DNA of 50,306 bases from Hymenobacter glacialis (GTDB lineage: Bacteria > Bacteroidota > Bacteroidia > Cytophagales > Hymenobacteraceae): NCBI RefSeq assembly GCF_001816165.1, contig NZ_MDZC01000052.1, positions 1 to 50,306 of the forward strand, written 5' to 3'. Position 1 is the stretch's first letter, and each line of letters starts with the position of its first letter. Below the pieces are notes generated by a model. That model was not told the DNA's origin. It made no database searches and was given only the letters and a program-made list of their open reading frames with translations. A program made the translations under genes and the position numbers. Below are positions 16,164 to 24,668 of the stretch, piece by piece.

Positions 16164-18582
16164 TGCGCTGCTGCTGCTGGCAGCCCTGCTGCTGAGCATA
16201 GATGCCCGCGCCCAGGAAACGCTGCGGGGCCGGGTGCTGGCCGCTGGTAGCAGCCAGCCCGTGGCCGGTGGCGAAGTGTACGTGCAAAGCGTGGCCCGCA
16301 TGGTGCTCACCGACAGCACGGGCCGGTTTGAGATGGCTGGCCTGGCGGCGGGCATGCAGCAGGTGCGCGTATCGGCGCTGGGCTACCAGCCCTTCAGCAT
16401 GGAAGTACGCCTGCCTGCCGATGGCTTTTTGTTTGAGCTGACCAGCCGCGACCGCACCCTGAGCGAGGTGGTGGTAGCAGCCCCCCAAACCACCTTCGGC
16501 CAGACGCGGCTGCGCGAGGTGGAGGGCATGGCCATTTTCGCCGCCAAAAAATCGGAGGTCATCGTGCCCGAAAACCTGGTGGCCAACCTGGCTACCAACA
16601 ACGCCCGCCAGGTGTACGCCCGCGTGCCCGGCCTCAACATCTGGGAAAACGACGGCGGCGGCCTGCAGCTTAGCATCGGCGGCCGCGGCCTCGACCCCAA
16701 CCGGACGTCCAACTTCAACGTGCGGCAGAACAATTACGACATCTCGGCCGATGCCCTGGGCTACCCCGAGAGCTACTACACGCCGCCCACCGAGGCCGTG
16801 AAGCGCATTCAGCTGGTGCGCGGGGCGGCTTCGCTGCAGTACGGCACTCAGTTTGGCGGCCTGCTCAACTTTGAGATGCGCGCGCCCGACCCTGACAACA
16901 AAGCTGCCATCACCTCCCGGCAAACGGTGGGCTCCTTCGGCTTTTTCAACTCATTCAACAGCGTGGGCGGCACCGTGGGCAAGCTGAGCTACTACACCTT
17001 TGTGCAGTACAAGCGCGGCAATGGTTGGCGCCCCAACTCCGAGTTCGACAGCAAAACGGCCTACGCCGACGTGCGCTACCAGGCCACCGAAAACGTGAAG
17101 GTGGGCCTGCAATACACCCACATGGACTACCTGGCCCAGCAGCCCGGCGGCCTCACCGACGCCCAGTTCCAGGCCGACGCGCGCCAGTCGAACCGGGAGC
17201 GCAACTGGTTCGCGGTCGACTGGAACCTGTTCAACGCCAACGCCGACTGGAAGCTGAACGCCCGCTCCAAAATCAACCTGCTGGCGTTTGGGCTGGTGGC
17301 GTCGCGGCAGTCGTTGGGTTTCCGGCCCGCCGACGTGACCCGGGGCGACGAGGACAAGGTGGGCCGCGACCTGATTAGCGGCGACTTCCGCAACTACGGC
17401 CTCGAAGCCCGCTTCCTGACCCGCTACCAAGTATTGAATAAAGACGCCGTGCTGCTGCTGGGCACGCGCTACTACCGTGGCAGCACCCACAGCCGACAGG
17501 GCTTTGGCCCGGCCGGCCGGGGCGCCGACTTCCGCTTTGTGGAGCCCGACCGGTTTGCCAGCACCCGCAACAGCTCCGACTACCGGTTTCCCAACCACAA
17601 CGTGGCCCTTTTTGCCGAAAACATCTTTTACCTCACCGACAAGCTTTCCGTGACGCCGGGCGTGCGCTACGAGTACATCCGCACGCAGGCCGACGGGGTG
17701 TTGCGGGAAGTAATTCGCGACCGGGCCGACAACATCATTGCCACCCGCACCCAGGACGAGTCCCGCGTGAGCAACCGGGGCTTTGTGCTGGGCGGCATCG
17801 GGGTGAGCTTTAAGCCGCGGGAGCAGCTGGAGTTCTACGGCAACGTGTCGCAGAACTACCGCTCCATCACGTTCAGCGACATGCAGATTGTCAATCCCTC
17901 GTCCGTCATCGACCCCAACCTGCAGGACGAGCGCGGCTACTCCGCCGACCTGGGCGTGCGCGGCGAAAAAACCGGCGTCCTGACCTACGACGTGAGCGTG
18001 TTTGCGCTCAATTACGCCAACCGCATCGGCGAAGTCCAGGACTTTGACAACCTAAACAACGTGTTCCGCCGCCGGACCAATATCGGCCGCGCCCTCATCC
18101 TTGGCGTGGAGTCCTACGGCGAGATTGAGCTGCTCAACCAGGAGTCGACTGAGGCTGGCCGGGCGCAGCTGTCCGTATTCGGCAACGTGGCCCTCATTCG
18201 GGGGCGCTACCTGGAAAGCCAGCTGCGGGACGTGAAGGGCAAGCAGGTGGAGTTTGTGCCCGCCGCCAACCTGAAGCTGGGAACCCGCGCCGGGTACGGT
18301 CCTTTCAAGGCGTCGCTGCAATACCTGTATTTGTCCGACCAGTTTTCGGACGCCACCAATGCGCCGGCCAGCGGGGCATCGGCGGTTATCGGCACCATTC
18401 CGGCCTACCAAATCCTGGACGCTTCGGTGTCGTGGGAGCGCCGCTGGCTCAAGCTCGAAGCCAGCGTAAACAACCTGGCCGATGCCCGCTATTTCACGCG
18501 CCGGGCCACGGCCTATCCCGGCCCCGGCATTCTGCCTTCCGATGGCCGCAGCTTCTTCCTCACCGTGGGCGTAAAGCTGTAG
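16141..18582 (+). CDS. TonB-dependent outer-membrane receptor (FecA-like)
   Basis: The protein is 813 residues from the ATG at 16141 (MMRLQVYSALLLL). The frame is open 30 nt further up, but the signal peptide (ending DARAQ, ~25) fixes the start. Domains: CarboxypepD_reg-like beta-sandwich (about 26-105), plug (about 115-260, with VPGLNIWENDGGG, IGGRGLDPNRTSN and VRGAASLQYGTQFGGLLNF), then a 22-strand type barrel to the C-terminus. Barrel segments such as EFYGNVSQNYRSITFSDM resemble the ferric-siderophore/citrate branch. It would import its ligand using TonB-ExbBD encoded elsewhere. As the last gene of the set it supports an iron or iron-complex uptake role. Confidence 0.9.
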   Translation: MMRLQVYSALLLLAALLLSIDARAQETLRGRVLAAGSSQPVAGGEVYVQSVARMVLTDSTGRFEMAGLAAGMQQVRVSALGYQPFSMEVRLPADGFLFELTSRDRTLSEVVVAAPQTTFGQTRLREVEGMAIFAAKKSEVIVPENLVANLATNNARQVYARVPGLNIWENDGGGLQLSIGGRGLDPNRTSNFNVRQNNYDISADALGYPESYYTPPTEAVKRIQLVRGAASLQYGTQFGGLLNFEMRAPDPDNKAAITSRQTVGSFGFFNSFNSVGGTVGKLSYYTFVQYKRGNGWRPNSEFDSKTAYADVRYQATENVKVGLQYTHMDYLAQQPGGLTDAQFQADARQSNRERNWFAVDWNLFNANADWKLNARSKINLLAFGLVASRQSLGFRPADVTRGDEDKVGRDLISGDFRNYGLEARFLTRYQVLNKDAVLLLGTRYYRGSTHSRQGFGPAGRGADFRFVEPDRFASTRNSSDYRFPNHNVALFAENIFYLTDKLSVTPGVRYEYIRTQADGVLREVIRDRADNIIATRTQDESRVSNRGFVLGGIGVSFKPREQLEFYGNVSQNYRSITFSDMQIVNPSSVIDPNLQDERGYSADLGVRGEKTGVLTYDVSVFALNYANRIGEVQDFDNLNNVFRRRTNIGRALILGVESYGEIELLNQESTEAGRAQLSVFGNVALIRGRYLESQLRDVKGKQVEFVPAANLKLGTRAGYGPFKASLQYLYLSDQFSDATNAPASGASAVIGTIPAYQILDASVSWERRWLKLEASVNNLADARYFTRRATAYPGPGILPSDGRSFFLTVGVKL

Positions 18583-18601
18583 GGGAGGAGAGCAGTAAAA
18601 G

Positions 18602-18711
18602 AACGTCATGCCGAGCGCAGCCGAGGCATCTCGCGTGCAGCAGTAATTCAATTGTAAGAAAAGGATTGGTGACAGCACGCGAGATGCCTCGGCTACGCTC
18701 GGCATGACGTT
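18602..18711. repeat. Palindromic intergenic repeat (copy 2)
   Basis: An inverted repeat with about 37-nt arms: AACGTCATGCCGAGCGCAGC at the left and its complement ending at 18711. The core is GAGGCATCTCGCGTGC and the unpaired centre about 36 nt. It lies between the convergent receptor and TSUP genes and could also serve as a terminator. Confidence 0.9.
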
Positions 18712-18723
18712 GTTATTAATTGC

Positions 18724-19512
18724 TCAGCCTCCGAACGTATCCCAGCCCAGCTTCAGAATAAAAGCGCTGACCACCACCAGAAACAGCACCCGCACGAAGC
18801 CGGTACCGTGCCGCTGTGCCATGTGCGCGCCCAGTCGGGAGCCCAGCATATTACAGGCCGCCATGGGCAACGCCACCTTGTAGAGCACCTGCCCGGTGCT
18901 GGCAAAGTAGGCTAAGCTGACCACGTTGGTAGCCACGTTCACCAGCTTGGCCGAGGCCGAAGCGGCGATGAAATCGTAGCCGAACAAGCCCACAAAGGCA
19001 AACAAGAGCAAGCTGCCCGTGCCCGGCCCAAAAAAGCCGTCGTAGAATCCGATGGCCGCGCCCAGCACCACGCCGATTAAAATTTCGCGGCCACCCTTGA
19101 GGCGCGGCGCGTGCAGGCTGCCAAAGTCCTTGCGCCAAACGGTGTAAATGGCCATCAGCACCAGCAGGGCCAGCACCAGCGGCCGCACGGCTTCTTTGTG
19201 CAGCAGGCTCACCGCCCGCGAGCCCAGCAGCGCAAACCCGCCTGCTACCAGCGCCGTGAGCGCCACCGTGCGCCAGCGAATGTCCAGCTTTACTGGGCCG
19301 CTCAGGTAGCGCTGCAGCGCCACCGCCGTCCCCGACAAGCCCGCCACTTTGCTGGTGCCCAGCACCGTGGGCACCAGCACGCCCGGCAGCAGCAGCAGCA
19401 TGGCCGGCAGCTGAATCAGCCCGCCGCCCCCCACTATGGAGTCAACAAACCCCGCCAGAAAGGCGAAAAAGCACAGCAGCAGGAGCGCCGGCGTTATAAA
19501 ATCTGCGGTCAT
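18724..19512 (-). CDS. TSUP-family permease (TauE/SafE type)
   Basis: This 262-residue integral membrane protein has about eight helices. The first repeat GFVDSIVGGGGLIQLPAMLL and the second repeat GFYDGFFGPGTGSLLLFAFV are the paired signature of the sulfite exporter TauE/SafE (DUF81) family. VPTVLGTSKVAGLSGTAVA is also typical. Members move sulfite, sulfoacetate or other small anions; the substrate is not predictable here. It lies downstream of, and on the same strand as, the small membrane protein and dnaB, with only 12 nt between its start and that stop. Confidence 0.9.
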   Translation of the reverse strand: MTADFITPALLLLCFFAFLAGFVDSIVGGGGLIQLPAMLLLLPGVLVPTVLGTSKVAGLSGTAVALQRYLSGPVKLDIRWRTVALTALVAGGFALLGSRAVSLLHKEAVRPLVLALLVLMAIYTVWRKDFGSLHAPRLKGGREILIGVVLGAAIGFYDGFFGPGTGSLLLFAFVGLFGYDFIAASASAKLVNVATNVVSLAYFASTGQVLYKVALPMAACNMLGSRLGAHMAQRHGTGFVRVLFLVVVSAFILKLGWDTFGG

Positions 19513-19524
19513 GGGAAGCGCCAG

Positions 19525-19947
19525 CTAGGACTGGTCGACCGTGAGCGAATAGATGACCAGGGCAATCAATGGGACGGAAATCGCCAGGCAGATTAACAAG
19601 GCCTTGCCAATGCCCTTCTTCGGAAATTCGCTCCAGTTGCTGGTGAACTTCTTGAAATAGGCCTCCAGCCCCATTGCCCCCGCGTAGCCTATTATGATAG
19701 GAAGCCAGGAGCCCGAGAGCTTCTCCGGTAGGAATGACACCAAAACCAGAACCACAACGGTGTAGCCGATGCTGCCCCACAGCGCCTTGCGCGCCGCGGC
19801 AGGCTGGCCCACACCTTTCAGGTTTTGGGCCGTCATGGCCCCGCCCGCAATGGCACTAAAGAGCATGGAGAAAATTCGAATGGCCCTCGCGGAGTACAGC
19901 GGTAGCCCCGGGCTCTGCGCTGCTCCGCTTTGATTGTCGGTCTGCAT
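19525..19947 (-). CDS. Hypothetical four-helix membrane protein
   Basis: The protein is 140 residues from the ATG at 19947 (a TTG three bases earlier gives one more residue). Hydrophobic segments are visible at roughly residues 25-45, 55-75 (GSIGYTVVVLVLVSFL), 82-98 (WLPIIIGYAGAMGLE) and 117-137 (LLICLAISVPLIALVIYSL). I do not recognise the family. It begins 4 bp after the dnaB stop and ends 12 bp before the TSUP gene, so the three may be co-transcribed. Confidence 0.7.
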   Translation of the reverse strand: MQTDNQSGAAQSPGLPLYSARAIRIFSMLFSAIAGGAMTAQNLKGVGQPAAARKALWGSIGYTVVVLVLVSFLPEKLSGSWLPIIIGYAGAMGLEAYFKKFTSNWSEFPKKGIGKALLICLAISVPLIALVIYSLTVDQS

Positions 19948-19950
19948 CAA

Positions 19951-22611
19951 TTAAAACGGCGGGTCTTCGTGCTTGTTCATGTTGCCCTTCGGGAAGGGCA
20001 CCGGCGACTCGTTAATCTTCGAGCCCAGGCGAATTGTGTTTGGTGCGAAGCTGCTGGGCTCGCTGTCGAAGTTGCTGGCCGGCAGGCCCATGGGCTGGTA
20101 GCCGCTGGTGTCAAAGGCGCCTTCGCCGTCGAGGTCGGCAAACTTGGTGAAGCGGCCGATGAACTTGAGCTGCACGGTTTCGAGCGAGCCGTTCCGGTGC
20201 TTGGCAATGATGACTTCGCCCACGCCCTGGGTTGAGTTGCCCTCGGCGTCCTGGTCGAGGCCGTAGTACTCGGGGCGGTAGAGGAAGATTACCATGTCGG
20301 CGTCCTGCTCAATGGAACCCGATTCGCGCAGGTCACTCAGCTGCGGGCGCTTCTCGCCGCCGCGGGTTTCCACCGAGCGCGAAAGCTGCGATAGCGCCAG
20401 CACGGGCACGTTCAGCTCCTTGGCAATGCCCTTGAGGGCCCGCGAGATGCTGGCGATTTCCTGTTCGCGGTTGCCGCCGCGGCCGTCGGTGTTGCCGCTC
20501 ATCAGCTGCAGGTAGTCCACGATGATGAGCTGCACGTCCTTCTGCGAGCGCAGGCGGCGGCACTTGGTGCGCAGTTCCCTGATACTCAAAGCCGGCGTGT
20601 CGTCAATGTAAATCGGCGCGGCCGAGAGGTCGGTAATCTTGTGGTTGAGCTGCTGCCACTCGTGGTCGGCCAGCGTGCCCTTCTTGATTTTGTCGGAATC
20701 CAGCTCCGCCTCGGCCGAAATCAAACGATTGACCAGCTGCAGCGAGGACATTTCCAGCGAGAAAATGGCCACCGGCCGCTTAAACTCCACCGCCGCGTTG
20801 CGCATGGCCGATACCACGAAGGCCGTGTTGTGCGTCACGGTCATGTCCTGGAGCAGGAACAGGCGGTTGCCGTCAATCTCGAAGCCGTAGTAGTCGTCCA
20901 CGTTGTCGAATTCTACGGTGATGCCGGTCTGGCGCCAGTCCACGGGCGAGGCCCAGGGCTGGGCCTGCTTGCGGGCCACGCGCACCGGCACGCGGTTGAT
21001 GTCGCCGTAGAGGCGCACGCGCCACACTTCGCACTCGTAGCCGATGCTGGAAATGGTGGCGCGCTTCTTCGTGAGCGAGGTGCGGAAACCCAGCGAGTCG
21101 CCCAGGAATTTGACTTGCCGGGCCAGGCGGTGGTTTTTCTGGGTGATTTCGTAGCCGTTGGAAACGGGGTCGAGGTGGCCGTCGCTGTCAATCAGGCCGG
21201 CCAGCAGACGCAGGCGGTTCTCGGTGGAGTTGATGGCGTAGGCGCGGGGAATGTGCTTATCGCCCAGCACGCCCAGCTGACGCAGCTCGTCCTGCAGCGA
21301 GTATTCGGCAATGTTGCCGCCCTGCCGGCCGCGGGTGATGCCGTAGCTGTTGCAGCGGTTTTCTGCCACGCCCACCGTCACCTGCATATTCAGCGTGGCG
21401 GCGTACTCGTGCAGGTAAGCTATGATTTCCGGGTCCTGGCCCGTGATGCGGCAATCATTAGACGAGCCGTCGCCCAGCCACACACCCAGGAAATACGGGT
21501 CTACGGGCAGCTCCTGCGCCTCAAACTCCACCGGCACCTTGTAGCCTTTGTAGTTGGAGCGGAACTTCGGGCCTTTGGCCAGGTAGTCCTTCACGGTGAT
21601 GTTCAGCACGTCGCCGTGGCGGTGCGGGCCTTCGTTAGCTTCGCTGACCTCCGGTTGTCGGCTGCGCTTGAGGGAGAGAATGTGGCTCTCGTTCACGCGG
21701 TAGTCGTCGCCCTTGTTCTGGCGCACCCAGTACATGTTTTCGCGGCCCCGCGCAATGCTCAGCACCCGGCGCGGGGTGGAGTCGTCGCCCATCAGCAGCT
21801 CGCCTTCGCGCACGTCTTCCACGTTGCGCAGGTCGCCGTCGAACATCAGCACCTTCGTGCCTTTGCCCAAACACTTGCCCATGCCTGGCCGGGCCGCAAT
21901 AATCACCAGGTCAGAGGGTTGCCAGCCGCTAGTGACGCGGTCTAGAGCCGTGAAGCCGGTGGGCACGCCGGTGAGGCCGTCCTTCTGGTTTTTCTTCTCT
22001 TCGAGCTCCTTGATGGCCTTGCCCATCAGGCTGCGCATGTCGTCGAAGTTCTTGCGGATGTTCGACTCCGACACCTCAAACAGGGCCGACTCGGTGTTGT
22101 CGAGCAGGTTGAAGACGTCGGTGGTGTCCTCGTAGGCGTCGCGCAGGATGTCGCTCGAAATGCGAATCAGCTCGCGCTTGATGGCCGATTCGGTGATGAT
22201 GCGGGCGTGGTATTCCACGTTGGCCGCCGAGTTGACTTTGGAGGTGAGGCTGGCCACGGCGAAGGGCCCGCCAGCGGCTTCCAGAGCGCCCATTTCGCGC
22301 AGCTCGTGCACCACGGTGAGCTGGTCGATGGGCTCCGACTTGTCAAACAGCCGGATGATGGCCTCGTAGATGAGCTTGTGCGAGGCCTTGTAGAAGCTCT
22401 CGGGCTTGAGCAGGTCGATGACCGAGGTGAGGGCATCTTTTTCCAGCATGAGCGCGCCAAGCACGGCCATTTCGAGCTCGGGGGCCTGCGGCGGCAGCTT
22501 GCCGGCCGCGCCCGCGTTGAAGGGGACCATCCCGGCAGCGCCGCGGGGCCCCAAAGCCGCTTTGGCTCGGGCTGCGGATTGCTTCAGGCGGTCGTCCATC
22601 CGGTCTTGCAT
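19951..22611 (-). CDS. dnaB: Replicative DNA helicase DnaB with in-frame intein
   Basis: The precursor is 886 residues. The helicase extein is 1-246 joined to 596-886, 537 residues after splicing, close to normal DnaB size. The N-terminal domain starts near 42 (PQAPELEMAVLGALMLEKDA). The RecA-like domain has Walker A split by the intein: IIAARPGMGK before and TAFVVS after. Walker B LIIVDYLQLM, LSQLSRSVETR and the RESGSIEQDADMV segment follow. It unwinds DNA at the fork as a hexamer. Splicing must occur for ATP binding, because the intein interrupts the P-loop directly after the catalytic lysine. The ATG at 22611 is clear, and a TAGCTTTG -7 box lies upstream. The C-terminus is unusually long and polar after SFAPNTIRLG. 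Confidence 0.97.
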   Translation of the reverse strand: MQDRMDDRLKQSAARAKAALGPRGAAGMVPFNAGAAGKLPPQAPELEMAVLGALMLEKDALTSVIDLLKPESFYKASHKLIYEAIIRLFDKSEPIDQLTVVHELREMGALEAAGGPFAVASLTSKVNSAANVEYHARIITESAIKRELIRISSDILRDAYEDTTDVFNLLDNTESALFEVSESNIRKNFDDMRSLMGKAIKELEEKKNQKDGLTGVPTGFTALDRVTSGWQPSDLVIIAARPGMGKCLGKGTKVLMFDGDLRNVEDVREGELLMGDDSTPRRVLSIARGRENMYWVRQNKGDDYRVNESHILSLKRSRQPEVSEANEGPHRHGDVLNITVKDYLAKGPKFRSNYKGYKVPVEFEAQELPVDPYFLGVWLGDGSSNDCRITGQDPEIIAYLHEYAATLNMQVTVGVAENRCNSYGITRGRQGGNIAEYSLQDELRQLGVLGDKHIPRAYAINSTENRLRLLAGLIDSDGHLDPVSNGYEITQKNHRLARQVKFLGDSLGFRTSLTKKRATISSIGYECEVWRVRLYGDINRVPVRVARKQAQPWASPVDWRQTGITVEFDNVDDYYGFEIDGNRLFLLQDMTVTHNTAFVVSAMRNAAVEFKRPVAIFSLEMSSLQLVNRLISAEAELDSDKIKKGTLADHEWQQLNHKITDLSAAPIYIDDTPALSIRELRTKCRRLRSQKDVQLIIVDYLQLMSGNTDGRGGNREQEIASISRALKGIAKELNVPVLALSQLSRSVETRGGEKRPQLSDLRESGSIEQDADMVIFLYRPEYYGLDQDAEGNSTQGVGEVIIAKHRNGSLETVQLKFIGRFTKFADLDGEGAFDTSGYQPMGLPASNFDSEPSSFAPNTIRLGSKINESPVPFPKGNMNKHEDPPF
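20827..21873 (-). mobile_element. DnaB intein with LAGLIDADG homing endonuclease
   Basis: This is residues 247-595 of the precursor, 349 aa. It starts with Cys247 (CLGKGTKVLMFDG, block A), has a block B-like segment ending NESHIL with His310 (Asn in place of the usual Thr of TxxH), two dodecapeptide motifs LGVWLGDGS (375-383) and LLAGLIDSDG (469-478) with acidic residues Asp381 and Asp477, block F VDDYYGFEIDGNRLFLL, and the C-terminal splice junction VTHN/T. All residues needed for self-splicing (Cys1, penultimate His, terminal Asn, Thr+1) are present. So are the two catalytic Asp of the endonuclease, so it looks active as a homing element. The insertion point, after GMGK of Walker A, is a known intein hot spot in P-loop ATPases. 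Confidence 0.95.
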
Positions 22612-22686
22612 AGCATCTCAGGGGTATAGGGCAGCGATAAAGTAGGGTTGGGCTTTTCCCGGAAGTCCGGCCGCACACCATGTATA

Positions 22687-22694
22687 CAAAGCTA
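22687..22694 (-). promoter_or_regulatory. -7 box for dnaB
   Basis: The coding-strand sequence TAGCTTTG is a full match to TAnnTTTG, about 76 nt before the dnaB ATG. No clear TTG was seen 19-21 nt further up, so the assignment is tentative. Confidence 0.45.
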
Positions 22695-22794
22695 ACCCCG
22701 GGAGCGGGGAAAAGATAGGCGGCGGAAGTCGATTCTTTTGGTTATGGCAGAGCTCCGGCGGCGCAGATTGTGTACTTTCGCGGCCCGCTAATTG

Positions 22795-22882
22795 GGTTGT
22801 CAGTTGTCGGTTGTCAGTTGTTAGGATTGTTCTAAAACCGACAACCAACAACTAACAACAAGCAACTACCAACCGACAACAA
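22795..22882. repeat. Short GTTGTC / GACAAC direct and inverted repeats
   Basis: TTGTCAGTTGTCGGTTGTCA (22798 onward) is tandem-like. It is mirrored after ~25 nt by CCGACAACCAACAACTAACA and CAAGCAACTACCAACCGACA. The block forms most of the mpl leader and could fold into alternative hairpins. Confidence 0.6.
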
Positions 22883-22888
22883 ACCACC

Positions 22889-24280
22889 TTGGAAGCAACG
22901 AGCCGCAGCCCGAAACCAGAAGCCATTCACCTCATCGCTGTGGGCGGCAGCATCATGCACAACCTGGCGCTGGCCCTGCACCGGCGCGGCGCCCACGTGA
23001 CGGGTTCCGACGACGAGATTTTTGAGCCCGCCAAAGGCCGCCTGGCCGCTGCCGGCCTGCTGCCCGCGCAGGAGGGCTGGGACGTAGGCAACATCACCCC
23101 CGGCCTCGACGCTGTGATTGTGGGCATGCACGCCCGCCCCGACAACCCCGAGCTGCTCCGGGCCCAGGAGCTGGGCCTCAAAATCTATTCCTTTCCCGAG
23201 TACATCTACGAGGCCAGCCGCGACAAGCAGCGCATCGTCATCGGCGGCTCGCACGGCAAAACCAGCATCACGGCCTGCATTCTGCACGTGCTGCGCTACC
23301 ACGGCCGCATTTTCGACTACGCGGTGGGGGCCCAGCTGGCAGGGTTCGACCTCATGGTGCAGCTCACCGACGAGGCGCCCATCATCATCATCGAGGGCGA
23401 CGAATACCTGGCCTCGCCGGTAGACCGCCGGCCGAAGTTCCACCTCTACCAGCACCACATCGGCGTGATTTCGGGCATCAGCTGGGACCACATCAACGTG
23501 TTTCCCACCGAGGAAAACTACCGCGAGCAGTTCCGCATCTTTGCCGACATGACGCCCAAGGCCGGCGTGCTCATCTATGACCGCGACGACGAGCAAACCC
23601 AGCTCATTGCCGTGCCCAGCAACCCCGACGTGACCTACGTGGGCTACGGCCCGCACGAGCATGTCATCCGCGACGGGCGCACGTACCTGCTCAATAAGAA
23701 GGACGAGGAAGTAGCCATTCAGGTGTTTGGCGAGCACAACCTGCGCAATATTTCGGCCGCCAAAGAGGTCTGCAAGCAGCTGGGCATCAAGGGCAAAGAC
23801 TTCTTCAAGGCCATTGCCTCTTTCCCCGGCGCGGCCCGGCGCCTGGAACTGGTGAAGGAAGGCGCCACCTCGGTGGTGTACAAGGACTTTGCCCACGCGC
23901 CCAGCAAGCTCAAGGCCACGTCCACGTCCTTTAAGAAGCAGTTCCCCCAGCGGCGCCTGGTGGCCTGCCTGGAGCTGCACACCTTCAGCAGCCTCAACCC
24001 GGCGTTTTTGCCGCAGTACGCCCACTGCTTCGACGCGCCCGACGTGGCCGTGGTGTACTTCAACCCCCAGGTGCTGGCCCACAAGCGCCTGCCGCCGCTG
24101 GCTGCTGCCACCGTGGCCGAAGCCTTCCAGCGCCCCGACCTGCGCGTGATTACCGACAGCGCTGAGCTGGCCGCCTTCCTGCGCGAGCAGGAGTGGGCCA
24201 ACGCCAACCTGCTGCTCATGTCGTCCGGCACGTTCGACGGGCTGGACCTGCCGGCGCTGGCCGCTGCGGTGACGGGGTAA
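22889..24280 (+). CDS. mpl: Mur ligase: UDP-N-acetylmuramate:tripeptide ligase (Mpl)
   Basis: The protein is 463 residues with a TTG start at 22889 (MEATSRSPKPEAIHLIAVGG). The first beta strand and the GGSIMHNLALAL motif need this N-terminus, and the next ATG is inside it. The ATP-binding motif is GSHGKTS (120-126), with central IIIIEGDEYLASPVDRRPKF, GVISGISWDHINVFPTEENY and FGEHNLRNISAA, followed by a C-terminal domain with YKDFAHAPSKLKAT. Mpl attaches recycled murein tripeptide to UDP-MurNAc in the cytoplasm for peptidoglycan recycling. It is divergent from dnaB. Its last codons have been duplicated 4 kb downstream (28307 onward). Confidence 0.93.
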   Translation: MEATSRSPKPEAIHLIAVGGSIMHNLALALHRRGAHVTGSDDEIFEPAKGRLAAAGLLPAQEGWDVGNITPGLDAVIVGMHARPDNPELLRAQELGLKIYSFPEYIYEASRDKQRIVIGGSHGKTSITACILHVLRYHGRIFDYAVGAQLAGFDLMVQLTDEAPIIIIEGDEYLASPVDRRPKFHLYQHHIGVISGISWDHINVFPTEENYREQFRIFADMTPKAGVLIYDRDDEQTQLIAVPSNPDVTYVGYGPHEHVIRDGRTYLLNKKDEEVAIQVFGEHNLRNISAAKEVCKQLGIKGKDFFKAIASFPGAARRLELVKEGATSVVYKDFAHAPSKLKATSTSFKKQFPQRRLVACLELHTFSSLNPAFLPQYAHCFDAPDVAVVYFNPQVLAHKRLPPLAAATVAEAFQRPDLRVITDSAELAAFLREQEWANANLLLMSSGTFDGLDLPALAAAVTG

Positions 24281-24301
24281 CTGCTGTCGTTGTTTTTTTC
24301 T

Positions 24302-24351
24302 CGCCGCGCCGCGTGGCTGCCCACACCCAGGGGCGGCCGCGCGGCGCGGCG
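24302..24351 (+). terminator. GC-rich hairpin after mpl
   Basis: Arms CGCCGCGCCGCG (24302-24313) and complement (24340-24351) with a 26-nt loop, 21 nt after the mpl stop. The flanking T-run is upstream rather than downstream, so termination on the plus strand is plausible but not classic. A second copy lies at 28355-28404. Confidence 0.65.
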
Positions 24352-24570
24352 CTATTTATGGGGGCTGGAAACAATGAATAATCCAGCCGCAGCTGCCTAC
24401 GGACGGTCTTTTCAATTCTGTAATCCGGCCGATGTCACAATTGAAATATAGTTGGGCAATGCTGTTTAAGTTAACCCCCGCGTTGAGCTGCTAAAAGGGC
24501 ATTTGCGTTTTTTAATCAAGGTTAAATTTTTTTTTTTTGTGAATTAAATGCTAGTCACAAAAACGGCTGT

Positions 24571-24647
24571 TTTGTCCTTTTTTGGCGGCACAATTGCCGC
24601 TCACCTTTGCCACCGGGTTCTGCCAGGGGCACATCGTTGCATCCTCC
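24571..24647 (+). promoter_or_regulatory. Probable promoter of the outer-membrane paralogue cluster
   Basis: TCCTTTTTTGG, then GCGGC-ACAATT-GCCGC (a small dyad), then CACCTTTGCCACC. The last is one base off the -7 consensus and lies 17 nt after a TTG. The same arrangement with one change in the dyad spacer is kept in copy 2 (28624-28660) while the surrounding DNA has diverged, which argues for function. Confidence 0.5.
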
Positions 24648-24668
24648 CACTTTTCTCTTCCTTTTCTC

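Noticed and set aside
20641..21945. 434-aa plus-strand ORF opposite the intein of dnaB
   Set aside because: Antisense shadow of a high-GC gene: Val/Ala/His/Gln-rich, no domains, and the other strand is clearly dnaB.
22832..24082. 416-aa minus-strand ORF opposite mpl
   Set aside because: Shadow frame; mpl carries GSHGKTS and the full Mur ligase layout.
24302..24351. GC-rich hairpin as a transposon end
   Set aside because: The second copy at 28355 is explained by the larger duplicated block including the mpl tail; no transposase or target duplication is visible.
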